From NCBI GenBank assembly GCA_031267205.1, contig JAIRZN010000122.1, forward strand, positions 1 to 14,308: 14,308 bases of DNA. The letters run 5' to 3'. Source of the stretch: Tannerellaceae bacterium. Its GTDB lineage: Bacteria; Bacteroidota; Bacteroidia; Bacteroidales; Tannerellaceae. Both the position numbers and the translations under genes were made by a program. Below the pieces are notes generated by a model that ran no database searches, had not been told where the DNA came from, and worked only from the letters and a program-made list of their open reading frames with translations. Positions 1 through 7,517 of the stretch are shown here, piece by piece (position 1 is the first letter of the stretch; each line of letters begins with the position of its first letter).

Positions 1-80
1 TTCATTTCCTGAGCTTGAGCGGCGAAAGCCGTTGCCATAGCCAACAGCGTCGTGTGTAGTAAAATGCGGAATCCGTTCAT
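1..80 (-). CDS. Start of a secreted protein, probably DUF4835 family (partial)
   Basis: Read leftward from the ATG at 78-80, the frame stays open to the window edge and gives about 26 residues: MNGFRILLHTTLLAMATAF, then AAQAQEM. This is a typical signal peptide: a short n-region with one Arg, a hydrophobic core, and an A-Q-A/Q cleavage site. The start overlaps the coaBC stop as ATGA, so the two genes are probably translationally coupled and share the dnaN operon transcript. In many Bacteroidetes, as I recall, a DUF4835 protein sits between coaBC and recN, and its mature N-terminus often begins QELN-like; QEM(N/K) fits. The family call is therefore by context and only the exported nature is seen directly. 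Confidence 0.6.
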   Translation of the reverse strand, partial: MNGFRILLHTTLLAMATAFAAQAQEM

Positions 81-1279
81 TTCATTAGCGAGATTAGTTT
101 ATTTACAATATCCACAGCCGCCTCCTGTTTGCTCTTGAGCGGGTAGTCGGTTAGTTCTCCTTTGTTGTCTAAGATGCTTATCCGGTTAGTATCCGTTCCG
201 AAGCCGGCTCCGGTGTCGCGCAAGGAGTTGAGGACTATGAAGTCGAAGTTTTTCTTTCTTAGCTTGCTTTCGGCATGGGTTATCTCATCGTTTGTCTCCA
301 GGGCGAAACCTGCAAGCGTCTGTCCTTTCCGTTTCATAGCGCCGAGCGAGGCGGCTATATCCCGGTTGGCAGTCAGGTGAAGCGTGATGTCACCTCTATC
401 CTCACGCTTAATCTTTTCCCCGCAGATTGTCGCCGGACGGTAATCGGCTACGGCCGCGCAGAGGATGGCGGCATCTACGTCGGGGAAGGCCTCTGTTGAC
501 GCGCGATACATCTCTTCGGCGGACTCTGTGTCGATACGCTTTATGTCAGGATGTTTTGCGCTCAAGGATACCGGCCCGCTAACCAGCGTGACTGCCGCTC
601 CACGCCGTGCGCATTCTTCCGCCAGGGCAAACCCCATCTTGCCTGATGAGTAATTACCGACGAAGCGTACAGGGTCAATCCTTTCATACGTCGGCCCGGC
701 GGTTATCAGTATCTTTTTTTTTTGAAGAACGCCTTGTGTGGCGAAGAAGTTTTCCAAATACTCAACAATCCTCTCAGGCTCTTCCATGCGGCCTTTCCCC
801 TCCAGTCGGCTGGCTAATTCTCCTACGGCGGGTTCGATGATATGGTTGCCGAAAGAACGCAGCATGTTTATACTATGCTGCGTGGCGGGATGTGCAAACA
901 TGTCTAAATCCATTGCCGGAGCGGCAAATACAGGGGCTTTGCACGAAAGGTAGGTTGTGATCAGCATATTGTCGGCTATGCCGTGTGCCATTTTACCAAG
1001 GGTGGCGGCCGTAGCAGGGGCTATCAACATGGCGTCGGCCCATATCCCCAAGTCCACATGACTATGCCATGACCCGTCCCTGTTTGAGAAAAACTCGCTG
1101 ATAACCGGACGGCGGCTAAGAGTAGAGAGCGTGAGCGGCGTAATAAACTCCTTTCCGGCAGGAGTAATAACGACTTGCACCTCGGCGCCCTTCTTTACAA
1201 GCGCACGAATCAAATAAGCCGCTTTATAGGCGGCTATACTCCCGGTTATACCCAATATGATCTTTTTATCTTTCAGCAT
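77..1279 (-). CDS. coaBC: Bifunctional phosphopantothenoylcysteine decarboxylase / phosphopantothenate-cysteine ligase
   Basis: This enzyme catalyses two steps of coenzyme A synthesis in the cytosol: ligation of cysteine to 4'-phosphopantothenate (CoaB) and FMN-dependent decarboxylation to 4'-phosphopantetheine (CoaC). At 400 aa it is full length. The CoaC half (about 1-180) has the flavin motif GITGSIAAYK (10-19), the catalytic His of HVDLG (H74) and the PAMD-LDM motif (121-127). The CoaB half (about 188-400) has ITAGPT (192-197), N209 before SSGKMG (211-216), AAVADY (275-280) and KIKR (289-292). Two positions differ from E. coli Dfp: PAMN is PAMD (D124), and the flap Cys of ACGxxGxGRM is Ser (S157 in ASRLEGKGRM). 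I recall PAMD as common in Bacteroidetes. A run of ten A residues in the coding strand (714-723) encodes the Lys-rich linker joining the halves. It lies 55 bp after the dehydrogenase gene and overlaps the next gene by 4 bp. Confidence 0.96.
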   Translation of the reverse strand: MLKDKKIILGITGSIAAYKAAYLIRALVKKGAEVQVVITPAGKEFITPLTLSTLSRRPVISEFFSNRDGSWHSHVDLGIWADAMLIAPATAATLGKMAHGIADNMLITTYLSCKAPVFAAPAMDLDMFAHPATQHSINMLRSFGNHIIEPAVGELASRLEGKGRMEEPERIVEYLENFFATQGVLQKKKILITAGPTYERIDPVRFVGNYSSGKMGFALAEECARRGAAVTLVSGPVSLSAKHPDIKRIDTESAEEMYRASTEAFPDVDAAILCAAVADYRPATICGEKIKREDRGDITLHLTANRDIAASLGAMKRKGQTLAGFALETNDEITHAESKLRKKNFDFIVLNSLRDTGAGFGTDTNRISILDNKGELTDYPLKSKQEAAVDIVNKLISLMK

Positions 1280-1324
1280 ATTCTTTGTGCAGACGAAGGA
1301 AATCGTGTATAAAACGGTTTCTCC

Positions 1325-1340
1325 CTGTAATTTATTACAG
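1325..1340. promoter_or_regulatory. 16-bp perfect inverted repeat over the dehydrogenase stop codon
   Basis: CTGTAAT-TT-ATTACAG is a perfect palindrome with 7-bp arms. It covers the TAA stop of the dehydrogenase gene (1335-1337) and lies 46 bp before the coaBC start. It could be a dimeric-regulator site or a weak hairpin between the two cistrons. No run of U follows in the leftward transcript, so a classical terminator is unlikely. I see no TAnnTTTG box beside it. Function is unproven. Confidence 0.35.
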
Positions 1341-2486
1341 ACGTAGCGTTAAAATCTCCCGCGCAGCCTTAGTGTCGATATGTCCTTTTTCGCTCAGCTT
1401 CCAGCCTAATTGGTCGATGGGGCCGGTAAGGGCGTCTAAGTTGGCTTCCGTTATACCGTACTCGTGGAGGCGCGTTTTCAGTCCCATATCACGGAAGAAC
1501 ATTTCTACGGCGGCAATCGTCTTCTCAACTCTCATGTCTGCGCCGCCTTCGGTTACATTGAAGATGACATTTCCCAAGCGTAGTATCTTTTCCTCTTTCT
1601 CCTTTCGCATATATTGCATCACGCCGGGCAGGATAACGGCGAGCGTTTCGGCATGAGCCAGCCCGAACAAGACGGTCAACGGATAGCCTATGCGGTGAGA
1701 CGACCAGTCTTGCGGCACGCCCTGACCTATCCAGCCGTTAAGCGCATTGGTGGCGGCCCACATCAGGTTGGCTCGTATATCGTAATTGAGAGGGTCTTCC
1801 AACACCTTTAGACCTTCCTCACGGATAATGCGCATGAGGCTTTCGGCAAAGGCGTCCTGCACTTTGGCGTTGACGGGATACGTCAGGTATTGTTCTATGA
1901 CATGAATAAACGAGTCGACCACCCCGTTCGCTACCTGATTGGCGGGCAATGAATAGGTAGCCTCCGGATCCAATAAGGCAAAACGGGGGAAGACCAAAGG
2001 TGTGGCAAAGCCTAACTTCCGTCCTTCCGAAACGCGCGATATTACCGCCCGCTCATTAGTCTCCGAGCCGGTAGCCGCCAGGGTAAGGACGGCGCCTAAA
2101 GGCATTGCCCGTTCGACAGTCGCGCCTTTTGCCAATATACTCCAGGGGTCGCCGTCAAAGTGTATTGCGGCAGCGATGAATTTCGTGGCGTCTATGACCG
2201 ACCCGCCGCCTACGGCAAGCAGGAACGCGGCCTTTTCCCTCTTTGCAAGTCCTACCGCCCGCATACAGGTTTCATAGTGGGGGTTTGCTTCAATGCCGGA
2301 AAACTCCGTCAAGGGATAATCCTTCAGAGCTTCGATCGCCTGGGCGTATATACCGTTCTTCTTTATGCTTCCTCCCCCATACAGCATTAGCACTCTGCTT
2401 CTTTCGGGGATAAGGGCCGGCAGCCGCGCGATGCTTCCTTTGCCGAAAACAACCTTTACAGGATTGGAGAACTCGAAATTATTCAT
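1335..2486 (-). CDS. Iron-containing, NADP-type alcohol/aldehyde dehydrogenase (YqhD/BdhA-like)
   Basis: This is a group III metal-dependent alcohol dehydrogenase that interconverts aldehydes and alcohols using NAD(P)H. The N-terminal Rossmann-like half carries GKGS (15-18), YGGGS (36-40, the site linked to NADPH preference in E. coli YqhD) and GGGSVIDATKF (93-103). The C-terminal helical half supplies the four metal ligands expected from YqhD: D191 and H195 in VVDSFIHVIEQY, H264 in QDWSSHRIG and H278 in GLAHAET. The 383 aa length is normal for the family. The start is ATG at 2484-2486, 5 bp after the exonuclease stop, so it is cotranscribed with dnaN and the exonuclease. Its physiological substrate cannot be read from sequence; YqhD homologues detoxify short aldehydes, and the butanol dehydrogenases are close relatives. 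Its place inside a replication/CoA operon is unexpected. Confidence 0.92.
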   Translation of the reverse strand: MNNFEFSNPVKVVFGKGSIARLPALIPERSRVLMLYGGGSIKKNGIYAQAIEALKDYPLTEFSGIEANPHYETCMRAVGLAKREKAAFLLAVGGGSVIDATKFIAAAIHFDGDPWSILAKGATVERAMPLGAVLTLAATGSETNERAVISRVSEGRKLGFATPLVFPRFALLDPEATYSLPANQVANGVVDSFIHVIEQYLTYPVNAKVQDAFAESLMRIIREEGLKVLEDPLNYDIRANLMWAATNALNGWIGQGVPQDWSSHRIGYPLTVLFGLAHAETLAVILPGVMQYMRKEKEEKILRLGNVIFNVTEGGADMRVEKTIAAVEMFFRDMGLKTRLHEYGITEANLDALTGPIDQLGWKLSEKGHIDTKAAREILTLRL

Positions 2487-2491
2487 CTCTT

Positions 2492-3262
2492 TTATTTGGA
2501 ATTAAAGCCTCTGAGTTTAATCTCAGTAAGCATCTTTTTGGTGTTAAGCGTAAAATCTCCGTTCATAATCCAGGCGTAATAGCTGGGGTCGTTCCTCAAC
2601 ACTTCCGCCACTAACTGTCCTTTGTATTTGCCGAAATTGATTACCTCTTCCATCTTGTCATTGTAAATCATACGCCCTGCAAAGTCCACATTGTTGTTAT
2701 AGCTGGAGTATTGCGAGAGGTAAGTGATTTCGTTCTTCAGTTCGGGATAGCGGTCGAGCTGCGCCTTCAGCACTTCGTAAGTCGCCTGCGTATCAGCTTC
2801 CGCCGTATGTGCGTTTGCGAGGTCTTTACCGCAGTAAAACTTGTATGCGGCAGCCAGGTTACGTTGTTCCATCTTATGGAAAATGGTCTGTACGTCCACA
2901 AACTTGCGCCTGTTAAGGTCGATGTCTACATCCGCCCTCAGAAACTCTTCCGCCAGCATGGGTATATCGAAGCGGTTGGAGTTAAAGCCTGCCAGGTCGC
3001 ATCCTTCTATCTGGGTGGCCAGCGATTTGGCTATTTCCTTGAAGGTTGGACAGTCTCTCACGTCTTCGTCGGTGATTCCGTGAATGGCTGTTGATTCGGG
3101 TGGGATGGGGATGCCGGGGTTGATGCGCCTTGTCCTTGATTCTTCTTTGCCGTTAGGATAGACCTTGACAAAAGAGATCTCAACTATGCGGTCCTTAACA
3201 ATATTAATACCCGTTGCCTCCAGATCAAAGAAGACTAACGGGTTCTTTAAATACAACTGCAT
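2492..3262 (-). CDS. DEDDh 3'-5' exonuclease, DNA polymerase III epsilon-like, with C-terminal DUF3820-type domain
   Basis: The protein is 256 aa. Residues 1-170 form an RNase-T/DnaQ-like exonuclease with all catalytic residues: FFDLEATG (D13, E15), AGFNSNRFDIPML (D99) and AHTAEADT (H152, D157), a DEDDh set that binds two metal ions to cut the 3' end. Residues of about 207-250 (INFGKYKG, then a DPSYYAWIM segment) resemble the small DUF3820 domain that follows such exonucleases in Bacteroidetes. Its position 10 bp after dnaN and 5 bp before the dehydrogenase gene shows cotranscription with the sliding clamp. That suits a proofreading or repair role, but the main replicative polymerase could instead carry its own PHP or epsilon subunit, so I do not assign dnaQ. 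The start ATG at 3260-3262 gives a protein beginning six residues before the first strand. Confidence 0.9.
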   Translation of the reverse strand: MQLYLKNPLVFFDLEATGINIVKDRIVEISFVKVYPNGKEESRTRRINPGIPIPPESTAIHGITDEDVRDCPTFKEIAKSLATQIEGCDLAGFNSNRFDIPMLAEEFLRADVDIDLNRRKFVDVQTIFHKMEQRNLAAAYKFYCGKDLANAHTAEADTQATYEVLKAQLDRYPELKNEITYLSQYSSYNNNVDFAGRMIYNDKMEEVINFGKYKGQLVAEVLRNDPSYYAWIMNGDFTLNTKKMLTEIKLRGFNSK

Positions 3263-3272
3263 GCCTTATTTG

Positions 3273-4397
3273 TTAATCGTTCAACATCATCGGCATAAGG
3301 AGCATCAGCAATTCTTCATTCTCTTCGTTTTCCGCCGGTATGATTAATCCTGCGCGGGAAGGGTCTGCCAATTCAAGCACTACGTGTTCCGAAGCTATAT
3401 TGCCTAATATCTCTATCAGGAAGGTTGCCTTGAAGCCTATCTTAAGCTCTGTGCCGTTGAAGTCGCATACGATCTTTTCTTCCGCAGAGGTGGAGTAGTC
3501 AATATCCTGAGCCGAAACTATCAGCGCTCCTTCCGTGACATGCAGCTTCACTAAGCTGCTTGAGGCGTTGGAGAATACGGACACGCGCTTCAGGGCGTTC
3601 AGTAGCGAAATGCGGTCGATCGTAACCTTATACGGGTTTTCCTGTGGAATGACGTTGTTATAGTTCGGGTAACGGCCTTCTATCAGGCGGCAGACCATCT
3701 CGAAGTTAGAACCTGATATGTATGCGTTGTTCTCGTCAAACTTGATCTTAACCTCTTCGGTATCCTTAGCCAGTACGCTTCTCAGGATGTTGGCGGGCTT
3801 CTTGGGTAATATGAAGGAGGCTCTTTCGGGGGAATGGACGGACAGGTTGCGCAGCCTGACTAACTTATGTCCGTCTGAGGCTACTATTGTCAGGCTTTCC
3901 TGTTGAATGTCGAAGTATATACCGTTCATCACCGGGCGCAACTCGTCGTCGGCCGTGGCAAACAGCGAGCGTGAGACTCCGTTCAGCAGCCTCTGGGCGC
4001 CTATGGAGGCGCTTACGTTGGTATCGTTCAAAGGTTTTTGTTGCGGGTAGGTATCTCCTTTCTGTCCGATAAAGTTATATTTACCGTTCTCAAAGTGAAT
4101 CAGTATCTCCAGCGTATCGTCGTTAATCTCGAAATTCAGCGGTTGCTCGGGAAGTTCTTTCAGGGGATCAAGTAGTATTTTTGCTGCTACGGCAAACAGA
4201 CCGGAACCTTCGGCATTGAGTACATCCACTGAAGTGACCATACGGGTATCGACATCCGATGCCGTTATCGTGAGTTTATCCTCCTTCAATTCAAACAGCA
4301 TACAGTCCAATATAGGTAAAGAGTTCTTGGATGCAATTACTCTACTTATTGATTGTAACCGGGATAACAAAGTAGTACTTGAAACGTCAAATTTCAT
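3273..4397 (-). CDS. dnaN: DNA polymerase III beta subunit (sliding clamp)
   Basis: At 374 aa this is the normal size for the bacterial beta clamp, a ring-shaped dimer that tethers DNA polymerase III and repair factors to DNA. The sequence starts MKFDVSSTTLLSRLQ and shows the family's three repeated domains (about 1-120, 125-245, 250-374). These include the first-domain segment SKNSLPILDCMLFE (23-36), and GRYPNYNNVIPQ before the third domain. The end MLLMPMML corresponds to the VMPMRL C-terminus that helps form the peptide-binding pocket; here two further residues (ND) follow. It is the first gene of the leftward operon, with a TAnnTTTG promoter box about 70 bp upstream. No dnaA or recF is visible next to it, so this is not a classical oriC cluster. 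Confidence 0.97.
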   Translation of the reverse strand: MKFDVSSTTLLSRLQSISRVIASKNSLPILDCMLFELKEDKLTITASDVDTRMVTSVDVLNAEGSGLFAVAAKILLDPLKELPEQPLNFEINDDTLEILIHFENGKYNFIGQKGDTYPQQKPLNDTNVSASIGAQRLLNGVSRSLFATADDELRPVMNGIYFDIQQESLTIVASDGHKLVRLRNLSVHSPERASFILPKKPANILRSVLAKDTEEVKIKFDENNAYISGSNFEMVCRLIEGRYPNYNNVIPQENPYKVTIDRISLLNALKRVSVFSNASSSLVKLHVTEGALIVSAQDIDYSTSAEEKIVCDFNGTELKIGFKATFLIEILGNIASEHVVLELADPSRAGLIIPAENEENEELLMLLMPMMLND

Positions 4398-4466
4398 AAT
4401 CGTTCTTTTTTATTATTTATTCATTTATTATTCTTAGCATCGCTTTCTCGTTATTTTTTGAATGAA

Positions 4467-4474
4467 CAAAAGTA
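4467..4474 (-). promoter_or_regulatory. Bacteroidetes -7 box for the dnaN operon
   Basis: On the minus strand the sequence reads TACTTTTG, a full match to TAnnTTTG. Transcription would start near 4460, leaving an AT-rich leader of about 60 nt before the dnaN ATG. No clear TTG -33 element is present at the usual spacing (GTG occurs at N18), so the upstream half is weak. This is the only good promoter between the ABC-F gene and dnaN. Confidence 0.55.
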
Positions 4475-4534
4475 AGAAAATATTTCTATCGACACGTTTC
4501 CCGCAGTTTTTTTATTCGGATCAACGGCGTCGCT

Positions 4535-6478
4535 TTATTTCGCGCTCTCAAGCTCCATTAGTTCCGTAGTTTGCGCCGTCCATTCGTTGAAGGCTTCGGA
4601 CAGGGTTTGCTTCAGGATTGTGTATTCGGTGTATAGCGCCGGATCGGTGGGCGCTTGCGATGTGTAGAGGTGGGTCTCAAGCGTGGCTATGCGCTCTTCA
4701 AGTTCTTTTATGCGGGCTTCTGTTTCTTCGACTGCCTTCATGCTTTTGCGGAGGGCTTTGGACTGTTCCTTGCGGGCTTCGTGGGTGCGTTTGCCGGTCG
4801 AGGGCGCGGCTTCGGCGATTGGCGTCGACGGTGGGGTGGGGGGGGCGTTGTGCTCAAGCTCGCGGAGGCTGTCCATCTTTTTATGTTCCAGGAACTCGTA
4901 TATGCCGCCGATATGTTCCTTTACCCTTTGCCTGCCGAATTCGTAGACCTTATCTACAAGTCCGTCGAGGAACTCACGGTCGTGGGATACGACGATTACT
5001 GTGCCGTCGAACTCCCTGAGGGCTGCCTTGAGTACGTCCTTTGAACGCATGTCGAGGTGATTGGTTGGCTCGTCGAGGATGAGCAGGTTTACGGGAGTAA
5101 GCAGCAGGCGTATCATGGACAGGCGGCTTCGTTCGCCGCCGGACAGTACGCTGACTTTCTTGTCCGACGCCTCGCCCCCGAACATGAAGGCGCCGAGTAT
5201 GTCGCGTATCCTGGAGCGTATGTCGCCCTGTGCGGCGATGTCGACGGTCTCGAAGACGGTAAGCTTGTCATTCAATAACTGGGCCTGGTTTTGTGCGAAA
5301 TATCCGATACTGACGTTATGGCCTGTCTGGAGCCGGCCTTCGTAGTCGATCTCTCCCATTATGCATTTCACAAGGGTAGACTTGCCTTCGCCGTTACGGC
5401 CTACGAAGGCCACCTTGTCGCCTCGGTTTATGGTCAGCGTCACGTGCTCGAACACCAAGTGGTCGCCGTAGCTCTTGGCGACGTCCTCGGCTATCACCGG
5501 ATAGGAGCCGGAGCGGGGCGCGGGTGGGAAGCGGAGGTTGAGACGGGCGTCGTCGATGTCGTCTATCTCGATTCGCTCTATCTTCTCCATCTGCTTGATG
5601 CGCGATTGCACCTGCACGGCCTTCGTCGCCTTGTAGCGGAAGCGTTCTATGAAGGCCTCCGTGTCGGCGAGCTTCTTCTGCTGGTTTTCGTAGGCGCGGA
5701 GCTGCTGCCGGCGGCGTTCGAGGCGCAGGACTACGTATTGCGAGTATTTAGCCTTGTAGTCGTATATCTTCCCAAGCTCTATTTCTATGGTCCGGAAGGT
5801 GGTATTGTCGAGGAACGCACGGTCGTGGGATACTAAGATGACGGCGTTGGCGCGGTTGGCGATGAAGCTCTCCAGCCACTGTATTGATTCTATGTCGAGG
5901 TGGTTCGTAGGCTCGTCGAGAAGCAGTACGTCGGGATGGCTGAGCAGCAGTTTGGCAAGCTCGACGCGCATGCGCCATCCTCCGCTGAACTCCGAGGTAG
6001 GGCGGTCGAAGTCCTCGCGTGCGAAACCTAATCCTGCAAGCGTGCGCTCAAGCTCCGCTACATAGTTGTTACCGCCCATCATACGGAAAAGCTCCGCACG
6101 GTGAGAGGCGCGGTCGATGAGGTCGTGGTAGCCTTCGGACTCGTAGTCCGTCCGTTGGGACAACTCTTCGTTCAGGCGGTCGACCTCCTGCTCCAGTTCG
6201 CGGATATGCTCGAATGCGCGGCCGGCTTCTTCCCTCACGCTACGGTTGTCGGACAGTCGCATCTGCTGCGGCAGGTAGCCTATGGTAATATCCTTGGGTA
6301 TGCTGACTGCGCCCGACGTGGGGATCTGCAAACCGGCGAATATCTTCAACAGCGTAGTCTTCCCCGCCCCGTTTTTGCCCGTAAGGGCGATACGGTCTTT
6401 CTTGTTTACAACAAATGATACATTGTCAAACAGTGTGAAGCCTCCGAACTCAACCGTTAATTTTTCTACTGATAACAT
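4535..6478 (-). CDS. ABC-F family ATPase (ribosome-associated, YdiF/Uup-like)
   Basis: This 647-aa soluble protein has two ABC cassettes and no membrane segments, the ABC-F pattern; members bind the ribosomal E site and relieve stalling or confer antibiotic protection. Cassette 1 has Walker A GKNGAGKT (34-41), signature FSGGW (164-168) and Walker B LLLDEPTNHLD (185-195). Cassette 2 has GRNGEGKS (360-367), LSGGE (445-449) and LILDEPTNHLD (466-476). The charged helical linker between them (about 240-320) is where the P-site tRNA interaction motif lies. A Pro/Ala-rich stretch (about 545-563) leads to a C-terminal coiled coil (about 565-640), as in Uup. A C8 tract in the coding strand (4838-4845) encodes part of the Pro stretch. 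It is monocistronic, with its own promoter. A housekeeping role is more likely than drug resistance, but the subclass cannot be settled by eye. Confidence 0.93.
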   Translation of the reverse strand: MLSVEKLTVEFGGFTLFDNVSFVVNKKDRIALTGKNGAGKTTLLKIFAGLQIPTSGAVSIPKDITIGYLPQQMRLSDNRSVREEAGRAFEHIRELEQEVDRLNEELSQRTDYESEGYHDLIDRASHRAELFRMMGGNNYVAELERTLAGLGFAREDFDRPTSEFSGGWRMRVELAKLLLSHPDVLLLDEPTNHLDIESIQWLESFIANRANAVILVSHDRAFLDNTTFRTIEIELGKIYDYKAKYSQYVVLRLERRRQQLRAYENQQKKLADTEAFIERFRYKATKAVQVQSRIKQMEKIERIEIDDIDDARLNLRFPPAPRSGSYPVIAEDVAKSYGDHLVFEHVTLTINRGDKVAFVGRNGEGKSTLVKCIMGEIDYEGRLQTGHNVSIGYFAQNQAQLLNDKLTVFETVDIAAQGDIRSRIRDILGAFMFGGEASDKKVSVLSGGERSRLSMIRLLLTPVNLLILDEPTNHLDMRSKDVLKAALREFDGTVIVVSHDREFLDGLVDKVYEFGRQRVKEHIGGIYEFLEHKKMDSLRELEHNAPPTPPSTPIAEAAPSTGKRTHEARKEQSKALRKSMKAVEETEARIKELEERIATLETHLYTSQAPTDPALYTEYTILKQTLSEAFNEWTAQTTELMELESAK

Positions 6479-6500
6479 AATTCAAGCGTTTTATCAGTTG

Positions 6501-6529
6501 CAAATCTACATAAAAATCAGTGTTGGCAA
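6501..6529 (-). promoter_or_regulatory. Promoter of the ABC-F gene
   Basis: On the minus strand a TTG (complement of 6527-6529) is followed, 18 bp later, by TAGATTTG (complement of 6501-6508), a full match to the Bacteroidetes -7 box TAnnTTTG. The expected start near 6494 leaves a leader of about 16 nt before the ABC-F ATG. The same TTG-N18-TAnnTTTG layout occurs in the guaA promoter at the far end of this intergenic region. Confidence 0.75.
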
Positions 6530-6605
6530 GCGCGCCGGACAAAAACACAGGCCGCCCGCCGCTGCTGTCCCACGGATTTGCGTTCGCCCTTCCCCTGATT
6601 TCTCC

Positions 6606-7473
6606 GTTAAGGCTTCCGTAGCCTATACGGAACTCCGCCGGCGAACTTTTGAGACTTCCTCACCCTGTGAGAAACCTTCCCGACGAACTTTTGAGACTTC
6701 CTCACCCTGTGAGGAACCTTCCCGACGAACTTTTGAGACTTCCACACACTGTGAGAAACCTTCCCGACGAACTTTTGAGACTTCCACACCATGTGAGGAA
6801 CCTCCCCGACGAACTTTTGAGACTTCCGTAACCTATACGGAACCTCCCCGGCGAACTTTTGAAGCTTCCGTAACCTATACGGAACCTCCCCGGCGAACTT
6901 TTGAAGCTTCCGTAACCTATACGGAACCTTCCCGGCGAACTTTTGAGACTTCCGTAACCTATACGGAACCTTCCCGGCGAACTTTTGAGACTACCGTAAC
7001 CTATACGGAACCTCCCCAACGAACTTTTGAGACTTCCGTAACCTATACGGAACCTCCCCAGCGAACTTTTGAGACTTCCGTAACCTATACGGAACATCCC
7101 CGGCGAACTTTTGAGACTTCCCCAACCTATGGGAAACCTTCCCGACGAACTTTTGAGACTTTCCCAACCTATGGGAAACCTCCCCAACGAACTTTTGAGA
7201 CTTCCCCAACCTATGGGAAACCTCCCCGACGAACTTTTGAGACTTCCACAACCTATGGGAAACCTTCCCGACGAACTTTTGAGACTTCCCCAACCTATGG
7301 GAAACCTCCCGCGCGAACTTTTGAGACTTCCCCAACCTATGTGAAACCTTACCGGCGAACTTTTGAGACTTCCCCAACCTATGTGAAACTCCCCCAACGA
7401 ACTTTTGAGACTTCCCCAACCTGTGAGGAACTCCCCCGTAGAATCCTCAAGGCTCCACAAAGTATAGGGAAGG
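6606..7473. repeat. Array of 19 intact 42-bp tandem units with a covarying inverted repeat
   Basis: The anchor GAACTTTTGA recurs at exact 42-bp steps: 6643, 6685, 6727 and so on to 7399, nineteen times with no indel. Decayed partial units flank it (6606-6642 and 7441-7473). Each unit is a near-constant half (RRCGAACTTTTGAGACTTCC) plus an inverted repeat whose arms differ by block. Units 1-4 (6643-6810) are typified by TTCCTCAC/GTGAGGAA. Units 5-11 (6811-7104) have TTCCGTA/TACGGAA around ACCTA. Units 12-19 (7105-7440) have TTTCCCA/TGGGAAA-like arms, some with mismatches. The left partial unit belongs to the second type. Forty-two bp is four helical turns and also 14 codons, so open frames run through in several registers; I do not regard them as genes. 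The array lies between two outward-facing promoters and so outside both expected transcripts. It lacks CRISPR-like unique spacers and cas genes. Confidence 0.93.
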
Positions 7474-7517
7474 TAAGAACGGCAGCGGCGGCGGGGCTTT
7501 TATTTTATACGGCACGC

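Noticed and set aside
3273..4397. Chromosome origin next to dnaN
   Set aside because: No dnaA, recF or cluster of DnaA boxes is seen; in Bacteroidetes dnaN is often away from the origin.
6702..7460. Leftward open frames through the array (GWGSLKSS-type repeats)
   Set aside because: Same cause as above. Two leftward registers are open at once, and neither has a promoter or a plausible N-terminus.
6606..7473. CRISPR array
   Set aside because: There are no unique spacers; the variable half falls into three near-identical families that form inverted repeats, the spacing is strictly tandem, and no cas genes are present.
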